In this document: positions 33,064 to 41,716 of the stretch, in pieces
Numbering within the stretch: the stretch's first letter is position 1
How the letters are laid out: each line of letters starts with the position of its first letter
From: VRUE01 sp963699225
GTDB lineage: Bacteria; Actinomycetota; Thermoleophilia; Solirubrobacterales; 70-9
DNA length: 64,000 bases
Direction of reading: 5' to 3'
Assembly (NCBI GenBank): GCA_963699225.1
Contig: OY969423.1
Location: forward strand, 2,294,001-2,358,000
The notes under the pieces: model-generated
The model's database searches: none
What the model was told of the DNA's origin: nothing
The model's input: the letters and a program-made list of their open reading frames with translations, nothing else
Program-made: the position numbers and the translations under genes

Positions 33064-33501
33064 ATGGAGGCGATGCGAGTGAATTGGACAGACGACCGGC
33101 TGGACAACTTGAGCAGCCGGATGGATGAACGCTTCGACCACATAGACGAGCGCTTCGACGGAGTTGGCGAACGCTTCGAGCGCGTCAACGAACGTTTCCA
33201 ACGTGTTGACGAACGATTTGACGAGGTCAATCGACGCCTCGATGCGATGGAGACCAAGATCGACGCTCTCGGGCCTCGTCTCGAGACCAAGATCGACGCT
33301 CTCGGGCCTCGTCTCGAGACCAAGATCGACGCTCTCGGGCCTCGTCTCGAGACCAAGATCGACGCTCTCGGGCCTCGCCTTGACGGCAAGATCGACGCTC
33401 TCGGAGGTCGCCTGGACACAATTCTGCTCGGCCTGCTTTGCGTCGGCGGGGGCCTCATTGCCTCACTGGTGACCGCCGTTGTGGCCCTGATCGCGACTTA
33501 G
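33064..33501 (+). CDS. Coiled-coil protein with 11-residue repeats and C-terminal membrane anchor
   Basis: 145 residues. Residues 18-60 carry repeated DERFD/GERFE/NERFQ heptads. From about residue 63 five copies of an 11-residue unit based on ETKIDALGPRL follow, then a single C-terminal hydrophobic helix (DTILLGLLCVGGGLIASLVTAVVALIAT). This makes it a tail-anchored, probably trimeric or dimeric coiled coil. The DNA repeats are almost identical, so copy number may vary between strains. Function unknown. Confidence 0.78.
   Translation: MEAMRVNWTDDRLDNLSSRMDERFDHIDERFDGVGERFERVNERFQRVDERFDEVNRRLDAMETKIDALGPRLETKIDALGPRLETKIDALGPRLETKIDALGPRLDGKIDALGGRLDTILLGLLCVGGGLIASLVTAVVALIAT
33250..33414 (+). 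repeat. Five 33-bp in-frame tandem repeats
   Basis: Units start at 33250, 33283, 33316, 33349 and 33382. The first three are identical, the fourth differs at its end, and the fifth is degenerate. They encode the 11-residue units of the coiled-coil protein at 33064-33501. Confidence 0.92.
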
Positions 33502-33521
33502 GCGCCAAGGCCACTTTGGGC

Positions 33522-35453
33522 TCAGGCCTGGGCCGGCGCTGCCCGCCGAGGCAGCCTCTCGCGCCAGGGTTTCGCCGGCTCCTCCTCGGCCCGGACCTCC
33601 AGGTCGAAGTAGAGCAGCGTGCGGCCCAGCGCCACGTAGGGGACGAGCAGAGCGAAGACGACCGAGCCGATCACGTTGATCCAGAGCAGCGAGAAGTTGG
33701 TGAAGATCAAGGTGAAGCCGAGCACTGGGCCGGCGGCGACGCTGAGCAGCCAGAAGAAGCCGAGGGCTCGGACCGCATGCCACCAGCGGCCGCGCACACG
33801 ATCGGAACTGCCGCGGAAGGCGTCGCGGATGCCCTTGTCGCCGATCAGGATCTCCTGCTGGACGAACTGCCAGCAGACGAACTTGTAGATCGCGACGGGG
33901 ATGCCGATCACCGTGATGACGAGAGCGAAGGCGCCCACGTACGGGAGCAGCGAGCCGGCGGCGACGCGCCAGAAGCGGCGCAGCACGCCGCGCCAGGAAT
34001 CGAGGAAGCCCATCTCACCCGTTTCGACCAGCAGGCGTACGGCGAAGATCACAACCGCCGCGACCAGCGCCCCCGCGATCGGTTGTCCGAGCGATTCGAT
34101 CGTGTCGGCCAGGGCGAGGTGGGCGCCGGCGCGACCGGTGGCACTGTCGACGCCGCGCTGGCCGGCGATCAGGGCGGCAACACCGCGCACCGCGCCGACC
34201 AGCACCAGCGCGCTCAGCCCGATCGGCACCATCGTCCGCCAGTGCCGGCCGTAGAGCTGGCGCGCCGCCCGCACGATCTGGCCGAAGGCGCGGCGCTGGC
34301 GCAGCTCGGTCAGGTCGACCGGGCCCCACCTGGTCAGGCCGACGAAGAGGATCAGTAGCAGGGCCGGTACCGCGATCATCGCGATCGCCGCCGGCCGCGA
34401 GCGCGACTCGAGGTTGATCACGTCGGAGACAGCGGAGACGGCGCCGCAAAAGGCGCCGGTCACGGCCGGCCCAGCGAACGAGCCGCCGGGCACGCGCGGA
34501 CTGGTCGAGCGCTGCTTTTCCATCCAGGAGAACGGTTCGAGCCACTGCTTCTTCGTCAACGGGCCGGTCGGCCCGTTATTGAAGCCGGCCTCCTTCTGCC
34601 CCCAGTGGCCGAAGTACGTGAGCCACTTGAAGCGTCCGGTCGTGGTCGGGAAGGTCGGGATCGCGACCGGGTGGACCCGCACTTCGCGCAGTGGTCCGCT
34701 GGTGTTGTCGCAGCCGACACCGGAGCCTTTGGAGCCGTTCTGGACGTAGACGGTCGAGTCGTAGAAGGTCGCGTGCGAGCCGGCGGCCGGGTAGACCACC
34801 GGGTGCGTCCCTTCCTTCTCTACCTTCGAGTCTTCCCAGTCAGCCCGCTCGCCGCCAGCGTGCTGGAAGAGGATCATTTCGCTCGGGCCTTCGGCCAGTG
34901 CCTGGCGCGGGGAGTTCGCTTCGAAGGCGATCTGTATCCCCTCCCAGTCGCCCTCGTGCAGATCGTTGAACTGGTTGAAGTACCAGAAGAACCAGTACTG
35001 GACGACGAGGCCGGGATGCCCGACCTGGCGGGCGATGTGAGCGTAGGTGGTTGGTGGCGCCTTGCCTTCCGCTTTCAGCTGAGCGAAGTCACGCGCGTAG
35101 ATACAGGTGTCGCCAAGCGGATCGCCGGGCAGTTCGAGGTGGAAGGGGTCGCCGAGCCCGGCGATGTCGGCCGCGGTGGGCGCGCGCTTGATCGTCTCTT
35201 CCTTGCCGCCTTCTTCTACCCGCTCGAGCTCGACCGACGGGTTGCCAAGCACGGTCGAGACGCTGGTTGGCTCGTACTGCTCGGCCGTGGTTTCGCACGG
35301 CGGGTCCTGCTCTTCGCGCAGCATCGTGATCGGCGTGTAGGCATCGATCAGGCGTTGGGCGGGGCTCGAGGAGGAGGCCGTGGCGGTTGTCGGTACGCCA
35401 AGCGTCACCACTGTCGCGACCAGCAGAGCGAAGCGGCGAGACCGGACCGTCAC
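33522..35453 (-). CDS. Vps62-like domain protein with C-terminal membrane domain
   Basis: 643 residues. A signal peptide (LLVATVVTLGVPTTATA) precedes a Vps62-related extracellular domain of about 310 residues, marked by VVQYWFFWYFNQFNDLHEGDWEGIQ and YPAAGSHATFY. Residues 355-620 have six or so transmembrane helices resembling a DUF4013/glycerophosphoryl-type membrane domain, separated by a loop with FRGSSDRVRGRWWHA. The last 25 residues are charged. It follows the DHA2 pump gene on the same strand by 81 bases. Role unknown, probably at the envelope. Confidence 0.75.
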   Translation of the reverse strand: MTVRSRRFALLVATVVTLGVPTTATASSSSPAQRLIDAYTPITMLREEQDPPCETTAEQYEPTSVSTVLGNPSVELERVEEGGKEETIKRAPTAADIAGLGDPFHLELPGDPLGDTCIYARDFAQLKAEGKAPPTTYAHIARQVGHPGLVVQYWFFWYFNQFNDLHEGDWEGIQIAFEANSPRQALAEGPSEMILFQHAGGERADWEDSKVEKEGTHPVVYPAAGSHATFYDSTVYVQNGSKGSGVGCDNTSGPLREVRVHPVAIPTFPTTTGRFKWLTYFGHWGQKEAGFNNGPTGPLTKKQWLEPFSWMEKQRSTSPRVPGGSFAGPAVTGAFCGAVSAVSDVINLESRSRPAAIAMIAVPALLLILFVGLTRWGPVDLTELRQRRAFGQIVRAARQLYGRHWRTMVPIGLSALVLVGAVRGVAALIAGQRGVDSATGRAGAHLALADTIESLGQPIAGALVAAVVIFAVRLLVETGEMGFLDSWRGVLRRFWRVAAGSLLPYVGAFALVITVIGIPVAIYKFVCWQFVQQEILIGDKGIRDAFRGSSDRVRGRWWHAVRALGFFWLLSVAAGPVLGFTLIFTNFSLLWINVIGSVVFALLVPYVALGRTLLYFDLEVRAEEEPAKPWRERLPRRAAPAQA

Positions 35454-35534
35454 GCGGCCAACGTACCAGCGTCAGGTGCGAGGACGGTGCAACGCGTTAT
35501 CCGGGCATTTCATGGAGAAAACGTTGCACCTCAC

Positions 35535-37091
35535 CTACGCACCACTGGTTCCGCCGGCCTCCGCCAGCTGCTCTTCGACCTTGCCGGGCTGCATGGTGGC
35601 CAGCGCGACGACGAAGGCGAGTGCCATCACGCCAGCCATCGCGTAGAAGACCGTCTGGGTGGCGAGCGCGAAGTCGTGGGGGATGTTGTCGACCACCTTG
35701 GCGAGCGCGCCGCTGACGTGCGCGGGCGCTTCACTGGTGCCGCTGCCCTGGCTGATCGTGTCGGCGATTTCGTCGGCGGCTGCCTTCGGTACGCCGTGGG
35801 CAGTCGCCGTCGACTCCAGGTTCGCCTTGTTCTGCAGGATCAGGACCGTGCCGAGCACCGCCATGCCGAGGCTGGAGCCGAAGTTACGCACCGTCTGTGT
35901 GATCCCGGTGGCTTCGCCGTAGCGGTTGGCGGGCACGCGGTTGAGCGCGTCGGTGTTGGCCGGGGCGAGCACCAGGCCAACCCCGGCTCCGGCGAGGACG
36001 ATGTAATACCACTGCGAGCTGACCGAGAGGTCGGGTAGCGAGTGCGCCCAGAGCGCGAAGCCGGCGGTGGCGACCGCACAGCCCAGCACCACCGGGGCGC
36101 GGGCCCCTGCTTTGTCGAGCATGCGCCCGCCCCATTGCGAGGCGGTGGCGAAGCCGGCGAAGAAGATCAGCAGGTAGAGGCCGGTTTCCGAGGCGCTTTC
36201 GCCGAGTGAGATCTGCGCGTACATGCTGGCGAAGAAGAAGAGCGGGATGAAGGGGATCATCAGCAGGAAGAGGATCGCGTTGTCCGCCGCGAAGGCTCGG
36301 TCGGCGAAGATCCGCACCTGGATCAGCGGGTTCTCGATCCGCAGCTCGTAGAGGACGAAGGCGGCGAGGATCGCGACGCCGGCGGCGATGCAGATCCAGG
36401 TGATCGGGTTGCCCCAGCCCCAGACGCTCGACTGCTGCAGGCCGAGCACGGCGAGGCCCATGCCGCCGCAGACGAGCGCCGCGCCGCGGTAGTCGAGCGG
36501 CGCCGGGTGCTTGGTGTTCTCCGGCTTGGCGATCGCGGTGAGGACGAGGGCGATGATCGCGACCGGGATGTTGACCCAGAAGATCGTCCGCCAGCTGATT
36601 TCGACCAGGTAGCCGCCGGCGAGGGGGCCGATCGAGGTCAGGCCGCCGGTGATCGCGAAGAAGATCGCCAGGGCGCGGCCGCGCTCGTGCACCGGGAAGG
36701 CGCCGAGGACGATCGCCAGCGCCGCCGGGAACATGATCGCCGCACCGGCGCCCTGGATCACGCGGAAGGTGATGATCCAGGCCTCGTCGAGGCTGCCGGT
36801 TGGGGTGGCGCCGCAGAGCGCCGAGGCGGTGGCGAAGACGATCACGCCGAGCACGACCATGCTGCGGTGACCGGCGATGTCGGCAATGCGGCCGCCGAAG
36901 GCGAAGAGCGCCGAGAGCGAGAGCAGGTAGCCGTTGACGATCCACTGCACCCCGGTCGAGGAGAGCGAGAGATCGTTCTGCAGGCTCGGCACGGCGATCG
37001 CGACGATCGTCATGTCGATGAAGGTCATCGAGACGGCGAAGATCATCGCCGCGAGGACTAGGTTCTTGTTTGTGCCGCCGCTGGTCTCCAT
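35535..37091 (-). CDS. MFS transporter, DHA2 (EmrB/QacA) family
   Basis: 518 residues with 14 predicted helices, the DHA2 class of drug:H+ antiporters. TM1 carries SMTFIDMTIVAIAVPSLQ, the classic start with Asp; FGGRIADIAGHRSMV is the loop-2 motif A, and ITGGLTSIGPLAGGYLVE is motif C, diagnostic of exporters. No cytoplasmic fusion domain. It likely expels a lipophilic compound; specificity unknown. A second DHA2-like pump is encoded at 40097-41665. Confidence 0.9.
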   Translation of the reverse strand: METSGGTNKNLVLAAMIFAVSMTFIDMTIVAIAVPSLQNDLSLSSTGVQWIVNGYLLSLSALFAFGGRIADIAGHRSMVVLGVIVFATASALCGATPTGSLDEAWIITFRVIQGAGAAIMFPAALAIVLGAFPVHERGRALAIFFAITGGLTSIGPLAGGYLVEISWRTIFWVNIPVAIIALVLTAIAKPENTKHPAPLDYRGAALVCGGMGLAVLGLQQSSVWGWGNPITWICIAAGVAILAAFVLYELRIENPLIQVRIFADRAFAADNAILFLLMIPFIPLFFFASMYAQISLGESASETGLYLLIFFAGFATASQWGGRMLDKAGARAPVVLGCAVATAGFALWAHSLPDLSVSSQWYYIVLAGAGVGLVLAPANTDALNRVPANRYGEATGITQTVRNFGSSLGMAVLGTVLILQNKANLESTATAHGVPKAAADEIADTISQGSGTSEAPAHVSGALAKVVDNIPHDFALATQTVFYAMAGVMALAFVVALATMQPGKVEEQLAEAGGTSGA

Positions 37092-37151
37092 GCCGGTCCG
37101 CTTTGCCGCCAGGCCGCCGAATCCTCCCCGTTCGATAGTCTCGCGGCGCTG

Positions 37152-37325
37152 ATGCCGGACGTATTTTGGATTGGAGTCGTTCTCGCTGGCGCGATCTTCC
37201 TGATCAGCGTGATCTCGTCGATGCGCTCGCGCACGACCAGCGTTGCCACCGGCGCCGCGATGGGCGTCTACCTCGGTGTCATGCTGGCCTTTCCGCTGCT
37301 CGCCATCGGCCTCGCCTCCAGCTAG
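37152..37325 (+). CDS. Small two-helix membrane protein (57 aa)
   Basis: Reads MPDVFWIGVVLAGAIFLISV, a short SSMRSRTTS turn, then GAAMGVYLGVMLAFPLLAIG. Two hydrophobic helices joined by a basic loop make it a typical small membrane protein. It is divergent from the DHA2 gene, whose start is 60 bases away, and 50 bases before the aldo-keto reductase gene. Function unknown; the frame is supported by composition and codon use. Confidence 0.6.
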   Translation: MPDVFWIGVVLAGAIFLISVISSMRSRTTSVATGAAMGVYLGVMLAFPLLAIGLASS

Positions 37326-37375
37326 CTCCGGGGCGGCCGGCGTAGGCCCGGCCTCAGCGGGGTAGTTGAGCGGCT

Positions 37376-38203
37376 ATGACGATTCCCAGCCTCACCCTCC
37401 ACGACGGCATCGAGATTCCCCAGCTGGGGTTTGGCGTCTTCCAGGTCCCGCCCGATGACACCCAGGAGGTCGTCGAGCAGGCGCTCGAGGCCGGCTACCG
37501 CCACATCGACACCGCCGGCGCCTACCGCAACGAGAAAGGCGTCGGCGCCGCGATCGCCGCCTCTGAACTGGCCCGCGAGGACCTCTTCGTCACCACCAAG
37601 CTGTGGAACTCCGAGCAGGGCTTCGAGACGACCCTGGCCGCCTTCGAGAAGAGTCTCGGCCGGCTCGGCTTTGAGTACGTCGATCTCTACCTGATCCACT
37701 GGCCGGTGCCGAGCGAGGGCCGCTTCGTCGATACCTGGCGCGCCTTCGAACGCATCCACGGGGAGGGACGGGCGCGCACGATCGGGGTCTCCAACTTCCG
37801 CGTCGAGGACCTCGAGCGGCTGGAGGGGGAGACCGAGACCCGGCCGACCGTGAACCAGATCGAGCTTCACCCGCGCCTGCAGCAGGCCGAGCTGCGCGCC
37901 TGGCACGCCGATCACGGTGTCGTCACCGAGGCCTGGAGTCCCCTCGCCCAGGGCGAGCTGCTCGACGACGAGACGATCGTCGCGATCGCCGATCGCCACG
38001 GTAAGACGCCCGCGCAGGCGGTCCTGCGCTGGCACCTGCAGCTGGGCAACGTGGTCTTCCCCAAGTCGGTGACGCCAGAGCGGATCCGCGAGAACATCGA
38101 GATCTTCGATTTCGAGTTGAGCGACGCCGAGATGGCCGAATTCGAGAGACTCGACCGCGGTGAGCGCATCGGCCCAGACCCGGGGACTTTCGTCTCGCCG
38201 TAG
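37376..38203 (+). CDS. Aldo/keto reductase
   Basis: 275 residues, the usual length. The catalytic tetrad is intact: Asp45 and Tyr50 in HIDTAGAYRNE, Lys75 in TKLW and His108 in LYLIHWP. The NADPH region GKTPAQAVLRWHLQLGNVVFPKSV near residues 205-228 is also present. It resembles 2,5-diketo-D-gluconate reductase-type enzymes that reduce small carbonyls. It overlaps the next membrane protein gene by 44 bases. Confidence 0.93.
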   Translation: MTIPSLTLHDGIEIPQLGFGVFQVPPDDTQEVVEQALEAGYRHIDTAGAYRNEKGVGAAIAASELAREDLFVTTKLWNSEQGFETTLAAFEKSLGRLGFEYVDLYLIHWPVPSEGRFVDTWRAFERIHGEGRARTIGVSNFRVEDLERLEGETETRPTVNQIELHPRLQQAELRAWHADHGVVTEAWSPLAQGELLDDETIVAIADRHGKTPAQAVLRWHLQLGNVVFPKSVTPERIRENIEIFDFELSDAEMAEFERLDRGERIGPDPGTFVSP

Positions 38204-38891
38204 CGCGCTGGTCAACACGGTCGCCGCGACCGCCTTCCTGATCGGCGGCTCGCTCTTCGCCCTCGGCGCTGCGCTGGCCCAGGCCGGCGTCAACCCGACC
38301 GCCTGCGCGTCGATCTACCTCATTGGCGGCGTCTTCTTCAGCACTGGCGGCTACGCCTCGGTGCTGCAGGTCGTCAACGAGCCGAGCTCGGCGGACGCGG
38401 TGCCGGTCCGCTGGCGCTGGTGGTCGCGCGAGCCGCGCCGCCTGCAGTGGCTGAGTGCCGTCGTCCTCTTCGCCGGCACGATCGTCTTCGCGATCAACCT
38501 CGTCGACTCGTTCATCCAGGAACTGACCCCGGCCGCGTTCGATCGCCTCGTCTGGTCACCCGACATGATCGGCTGCGCGCTCTTCCTCATCTCGGGCCAC
38601 CTGGCGATGGTCGGGATCGCCGAACACTTCTGGCGCGTCTGGCGGCGCCGCGACCTTGGCTGGTGGATCATCGCCGTCAACCAGCTCGGCTCGATCCTCT
38701 TCATGGTCTCCGCCGTTGCCTCCTTCGTGCGTCCCTCTTCGGGCGACATGGTGGCGACCGGCATCGCCAACTGGGGAACTCTGACCGGCGCTCTCTGCTT
38801 CGCGATCGCCGGCCTGATGCAGGAGTTCGAGCACCCGCTCGGCCCGCGCCGGCGCCGTGAGGTCGCGGCCTCCCCGGCGATCGACGGCTAG
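38160..38891 (+). CDS. Multi-pass membrane protein, possibly YrhK-type
   Basis: 243 residues with five or six hydrophobic helices. AFLIGGSLFALGAALAQAG and YLIGGVFFSTGGYASVLQVVNEP form a pair reminiscent of YrhK-domain proteins, and a similar pair (LFLISGHLAMVGIAEH) occurs later. GTG at 38160 overlaps the aldo-keto reductase 3' end; a later start is possible but would lose the basic N-terminus. No catalytic motif visible. Confidence 0.68.
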   Translation: MSASAQTRGLSSRRSALVNTVAATAFLIGGSLFALGAALAQAGVNPTACASIYLIGGVFFSTGGYASVLQVVNEPSSADAVPVRWRWWSREPRRLQWLSAVVLFAGTIVFAINLVDSFIQELTPAAFDRLVWSPDMIGCALFLISGHLAMVGIAEHFWRVWRRRDLGWWIIAVNQLGSILFMVSAVASFVRPSSGDMVATGIANWGTLTGALCFAIAGLMQEFEHPLGPRRRREVAASPAIDG

Positions 38892-40066
38892 GCCGCCTGG
38901 GTGCGGCGCAGTTCCTGTCGCCCCTCGCCGTACATCCGGGTCTCGTAGACGATCATCGCCCAGATCAGGACGTTGGCCACCGCCAGGGTGATCAGCGCCG
39001 GCACCTCCGTAGCCACTGGGACGAGGATCAGCAGCACGATCGCCAGACCGAGACGGCGGCGGTTGATCGAGTGAACGTGGCGGTAGCGGAAGGCGACGAG
39101 GCCGAGCAAGTAGACGGCGAGACCGCCGAGCAGGGCAAAGGCGGGGACCGTGTGCAGGTGGGCGCTGGTGTGACCGATCGTCAGCTTCAGGCCGAGGGCG
39201 ACGAGGACGATGCCGGCGACCATCACCAGGTGGAGATAGGAGTAGGAATCGCGGGCCATCTCGTTCTGCACCTTGCCGACCTCCGCCTCGGCCAGGCGTT
39301 TGCCGGAGACGATCGCGACGACGTCGAAGTAGATCCACCACATCGCCGCGGTCAAGGCCACGCCAAGCACGGCGGCGGTGCCGATCGCCAGCGTCAGCTC
39401 GTGCGAGGCGCCGACGCCGATTGCGACGATCGACTCGCCAAGGGCGATGATCACGATCAGGCCGTGGCGCTCGGCGAAGTGAGCCGGCATCAGTTTCCAG
39501 CCTTCCGCGCCGAAGAAATACGGCCCGGCCATGTCGAGAAAGAGGGCCAGGGCCCAGAGGGCGCCCTGGGCAAGGCCGTCGAAGAGCGAGGCCAGGGCAA
39601 GCAGCGTGACCGCAACCAGGGTGCTGGCGGCCAGGCCCAGGACCGAGTGGCGCAGCGCGTCGTCCTCAGGACTGGCGAGCATGAAGAGAGCGATCTGGGC
39701 GCTGCGCACCACGCCGTAGATCAGGGCGAAGGCGAGACCCAGGTCGCCGAAGGCCTCCGGCACGCAAAGCGAGACGAGCAGCAACGCCGCCATCGCCCCG
39801 AACATGACCAGGCGCACCGCTCCCTCCTCGGGATCGATCACGCTGGTCAGCCAGGAGTAGCCGGTCCAGGCCCACCAGAGCATCCCCAGCACCAGCAGCC
39901 CCTGGGCGATTCCCGACCAGGTCGGGTGGTGTGCCATCAGCGCCGTGCACTGGGTGATCGCCAGCACGAAGACGAGATCGAAGAAGAGCTCGAGCGGCGT
40001 TACCCGCTCGCCTTCGCGCAGCGTCGCGCCGAATCTCGATTGCTGGGAGTCGCCGGGCGTCGCCAT
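38888..40066 (-). CDS. LtrA-family membrane protein (low temperature requirement A)
   Basis: 392 residues with about ten hydrophobic helices. The LtrA signature is clear: VTPLELFFDLVFVLAITQCT at the start, WWAWTGYSWLTSVIDPEE in the second helix region, and ERHGLIVIIALGESIVAIGVG near residue 205. Family members are named from a Listeria cold-growth mutant, but the biochemical role is unknown. It follows the 40097-41665 pump on the same strand by 30 bases and is convergent with the membrane protein gene. Confidence 0.88.
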   Translation of the reverse strand: MATPGDSQQSRFGATLREGERVTPLELFFDLVFVLAITQCTALMAHHPTWSGIAQGLLVLGMLWWAWTGYSWLTSVIDPEEGAVRLVMFGAMAALLLVSLCVPEAFGDLGLAFALIYGVVRSAQIALFMLASPEDDALRHSVLGLAASTLVAVTLLALASLFDGLAQGALWALALFLDMAGPYFFGAEGWKLMPAHFAERHGLIVIIALGESIVAIGVGASHELTLAIGTAAVLGVALTAAMWWIYFDVVAIVSGKRLAEAEVGKVQNEMARDSYSYLHLVMVAGIVLVALGLKLTIGHTSAHLHTVPAFALLGGLAVYLLGLVAFRYRHVHSINRRRLGLAIVLLILVPVATEVPALITLAVANVLIWAMIVYETRMYGEGRQELRRTQAA

Positions 40067-40096
40067 CGCGGCATCTTCGCAAGCCGCCGCGGTCGG

Positions 40097-41665
40097 CTAA
40101 GCGGTGTCTTCGGCGTTGTACTGCGCCAGCAGGCGCTCCTCCTCGTCGCGCTTGGGGAAGGCGAAGAAGACCAGGGCACCGCCGAGCAGGATCGCGATGA
40201 TGCCGGCCCTGTAGGCCCAGGCGTCGCCCTGCAGGAAGGAGGTCTTCGCCGCGGCGATGATCTGTTCGCTGTGACGGGGGTACTGGGAGGCGAGGTCGGC
40301 GGCACTGGAGAAGGACTTGGTCAGCTCGCCTTCGACGTTTTCGGTGACCTTGGCCGATTCGCCCGAGGAGGCAATTGCGGCGCTGGCGGCCGCCGCGTAG
40401 CCGGCGGTCAGCAGGGCGCCGAAGATCGACTGCATGATCGCGCCGCCGAGATCGCGCTGCAGGTCGGCCGTACCGGAGGCCATGCCGGCCCGCCTGACCG
40501 GAACCGAGCCGGTCAGCGAGTGCGAGGCGGGGGTGCCGGCGAAGCCGACGCCGATGCCGATCAGGGCATAGCCAAGGCCGACCTTCCAGTATTCGATGTT
40601 GTCTTTCCAGAGCAGCAGCATGGTGAGGAAGCCGAGCACGCAGAAGACGTAGCCGACCAGCAGGGTGAAGCGCGCTCCGCGCGCCTCGACCAATTTCGCG
40701 GAGCGGGGAGCGACGATCACCATCAGGATCGCCGCCGGCAGGATCGCCAGGCCCGAGTCGAAGGTCGAGTAGTCGAGCACGTTCTGCAGGAACTGCTGGC
40801 CGATGAACATCGCCCCCATCAGCGAGCCGAAGACGATGATCCCGGCGCAGGCGGCGACCCAGAAGATCCGCCGCTTGGCAACGTCGAGGTCATACAGCGG
40901 CGAGCGAGCGCGTCGCTGGCGCAGGACGAAGGCGCCGGTTGCGGCCAGGGCGATGATGCCGAGGCCGATCGCCAGCGTGCCCTTGCCGGGCACTGGGGCG
41001 AGGTTGATCCCCAGGACCAGGGCCGCCACCAGCAGTACCGAGAGGACGCCGCCGAGGTTGTCGACCGGCTCGGTGGTCTCGTTGACGTGGGCGGGGACGT
41101 AGCGCCAGGCGAGGTAGAGCGCCAGGGTGGCGAGGGGCAGGGTGATGAGGAAGACCGAGCCCCAGTCGAACTGCTCGAGCAGGGCGCCCGAGAGCAGTGG
41201 GCCGAGCGAGGCGATCGCGCCGCCGATCGCCGACCAGAGCGCGATCGAGCGGGTGCGGTCGTTGCCCGACCACAAGGCGGTGATCAGGGCCAGGGTGGTG
41301 GGGAAGGCCATGCCGGCGGCGACGCCGCCGATTACGCGGGCGACGAAGAGGACGCCGATCGAGGGGGCGAAGCCGGCCAGCAGCGAGGCGGGGATCGTCA
41401 GTCCCATGCCGAGCAGCAGCATCATCTTGCGCCCGTAGCGGTCGCCGAGCGCGCCGAGGTAGAGCACCGAGGTCGCCAGGCCGAGCGAGTAGCCGACGGC
41501 GACCAGGTTGAGGGTGGTCTGGCCGGCGTTGAAGTCCTTGCCGATGTCGGGCAGGGCGACGTTGGCGACCGCGAGGTTGAGGTTGGCCACTGCCGCGACC
41601 AGGATCAGCGCGCCGAGAACGAGTCCTGCGCGCTTGGGGCTGCTCGATTCCATCGCTGCGCCCAA
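40097..41665 (-). CDS. MFS transporter (DHA2-like, 14 TM)
   Basis: 522 residues. The first helix NLNLAVANVALPDIGKDFNA, the loop LGALGDRYGRKMMLLLGMGL (motif A) and SIGGAIASLGPLLSGALLE-like motif C (AIGGAIASLGPLLSG) show a drug:H+ antiporter type exporter. A large hydrophilic stretch near residues 430-480 (SSGESAKVTENVEGELTKS) lies before the last helix. Specificity unknown. It appears to be co-transcribed with the LtrA gene and is divergent from the MBL hydrolase gene. Confidence 0.88.
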   Translation of the reverse strand: MGAAMESSSPKRAGLVLGALILVAAVANLNLAVANVALPDIGKDFNAGQTTLNLVAVGYSLGLATSVLYLGALGDRYGRKMMLLLGMGLTIPASLLAGFAPSIGVLFVARVIGGVAAGMAFPTTLALITALWSGNDRTRSIALWSAIGGAIASLGPLLSGALLEQFDWGSVFLITLPLATLALYLAWRYVPAHVNETTEPVDNLGGVLSVLLVAALVLGINLAPVPGKGTLAIGLGIIALAATGAFVLRQRRARSPLYDLDVAKRRIFWVAACAGIIVFGSLMGAMFIGQQFLQNVLDYSTFDSGLAILPAAILMVIVAPRSAKLVEARGARFTLLVGYVFCVLGFLTMLLLWKDNIEYWKVGLGYALIGIGVGFAGTPASHSLTGSVPVRRAGMASGTADLQRDLGGAIMQSIFGALLTAGYAAAASAAIASSGESAKVTENVEGELTKSFSSAADLASQYPRHSEQIIAAAKTSFLQGDAWAYRAGIIAILLGGALVFFAFPKRDEEERLLAQYNAEDTA

Positions 41666-41716
41666 CCTATCCGAGCATGACGGCGGTCACGCGCTGGGCC
41701 GGCGGCGCCTGAGAGG

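Noticed and set aside
33250..33414. Regular 33-bp repeats suggestive of a CRISPR array
   Set aside because: There are no spacers; the repeats are directly contiguous and in frame with a coiled-coil gene.
39071..41680. An 869-codon open frame on the plus strand opposite the LtrA and MFS genes
   Set aside because: It is an antisense shadow produced by high GC at codon third positions; its composition (long runs of Gln, Asp, Gly, Arg) is not protein-like, while the minus-strand genes have clear transporter motifs.
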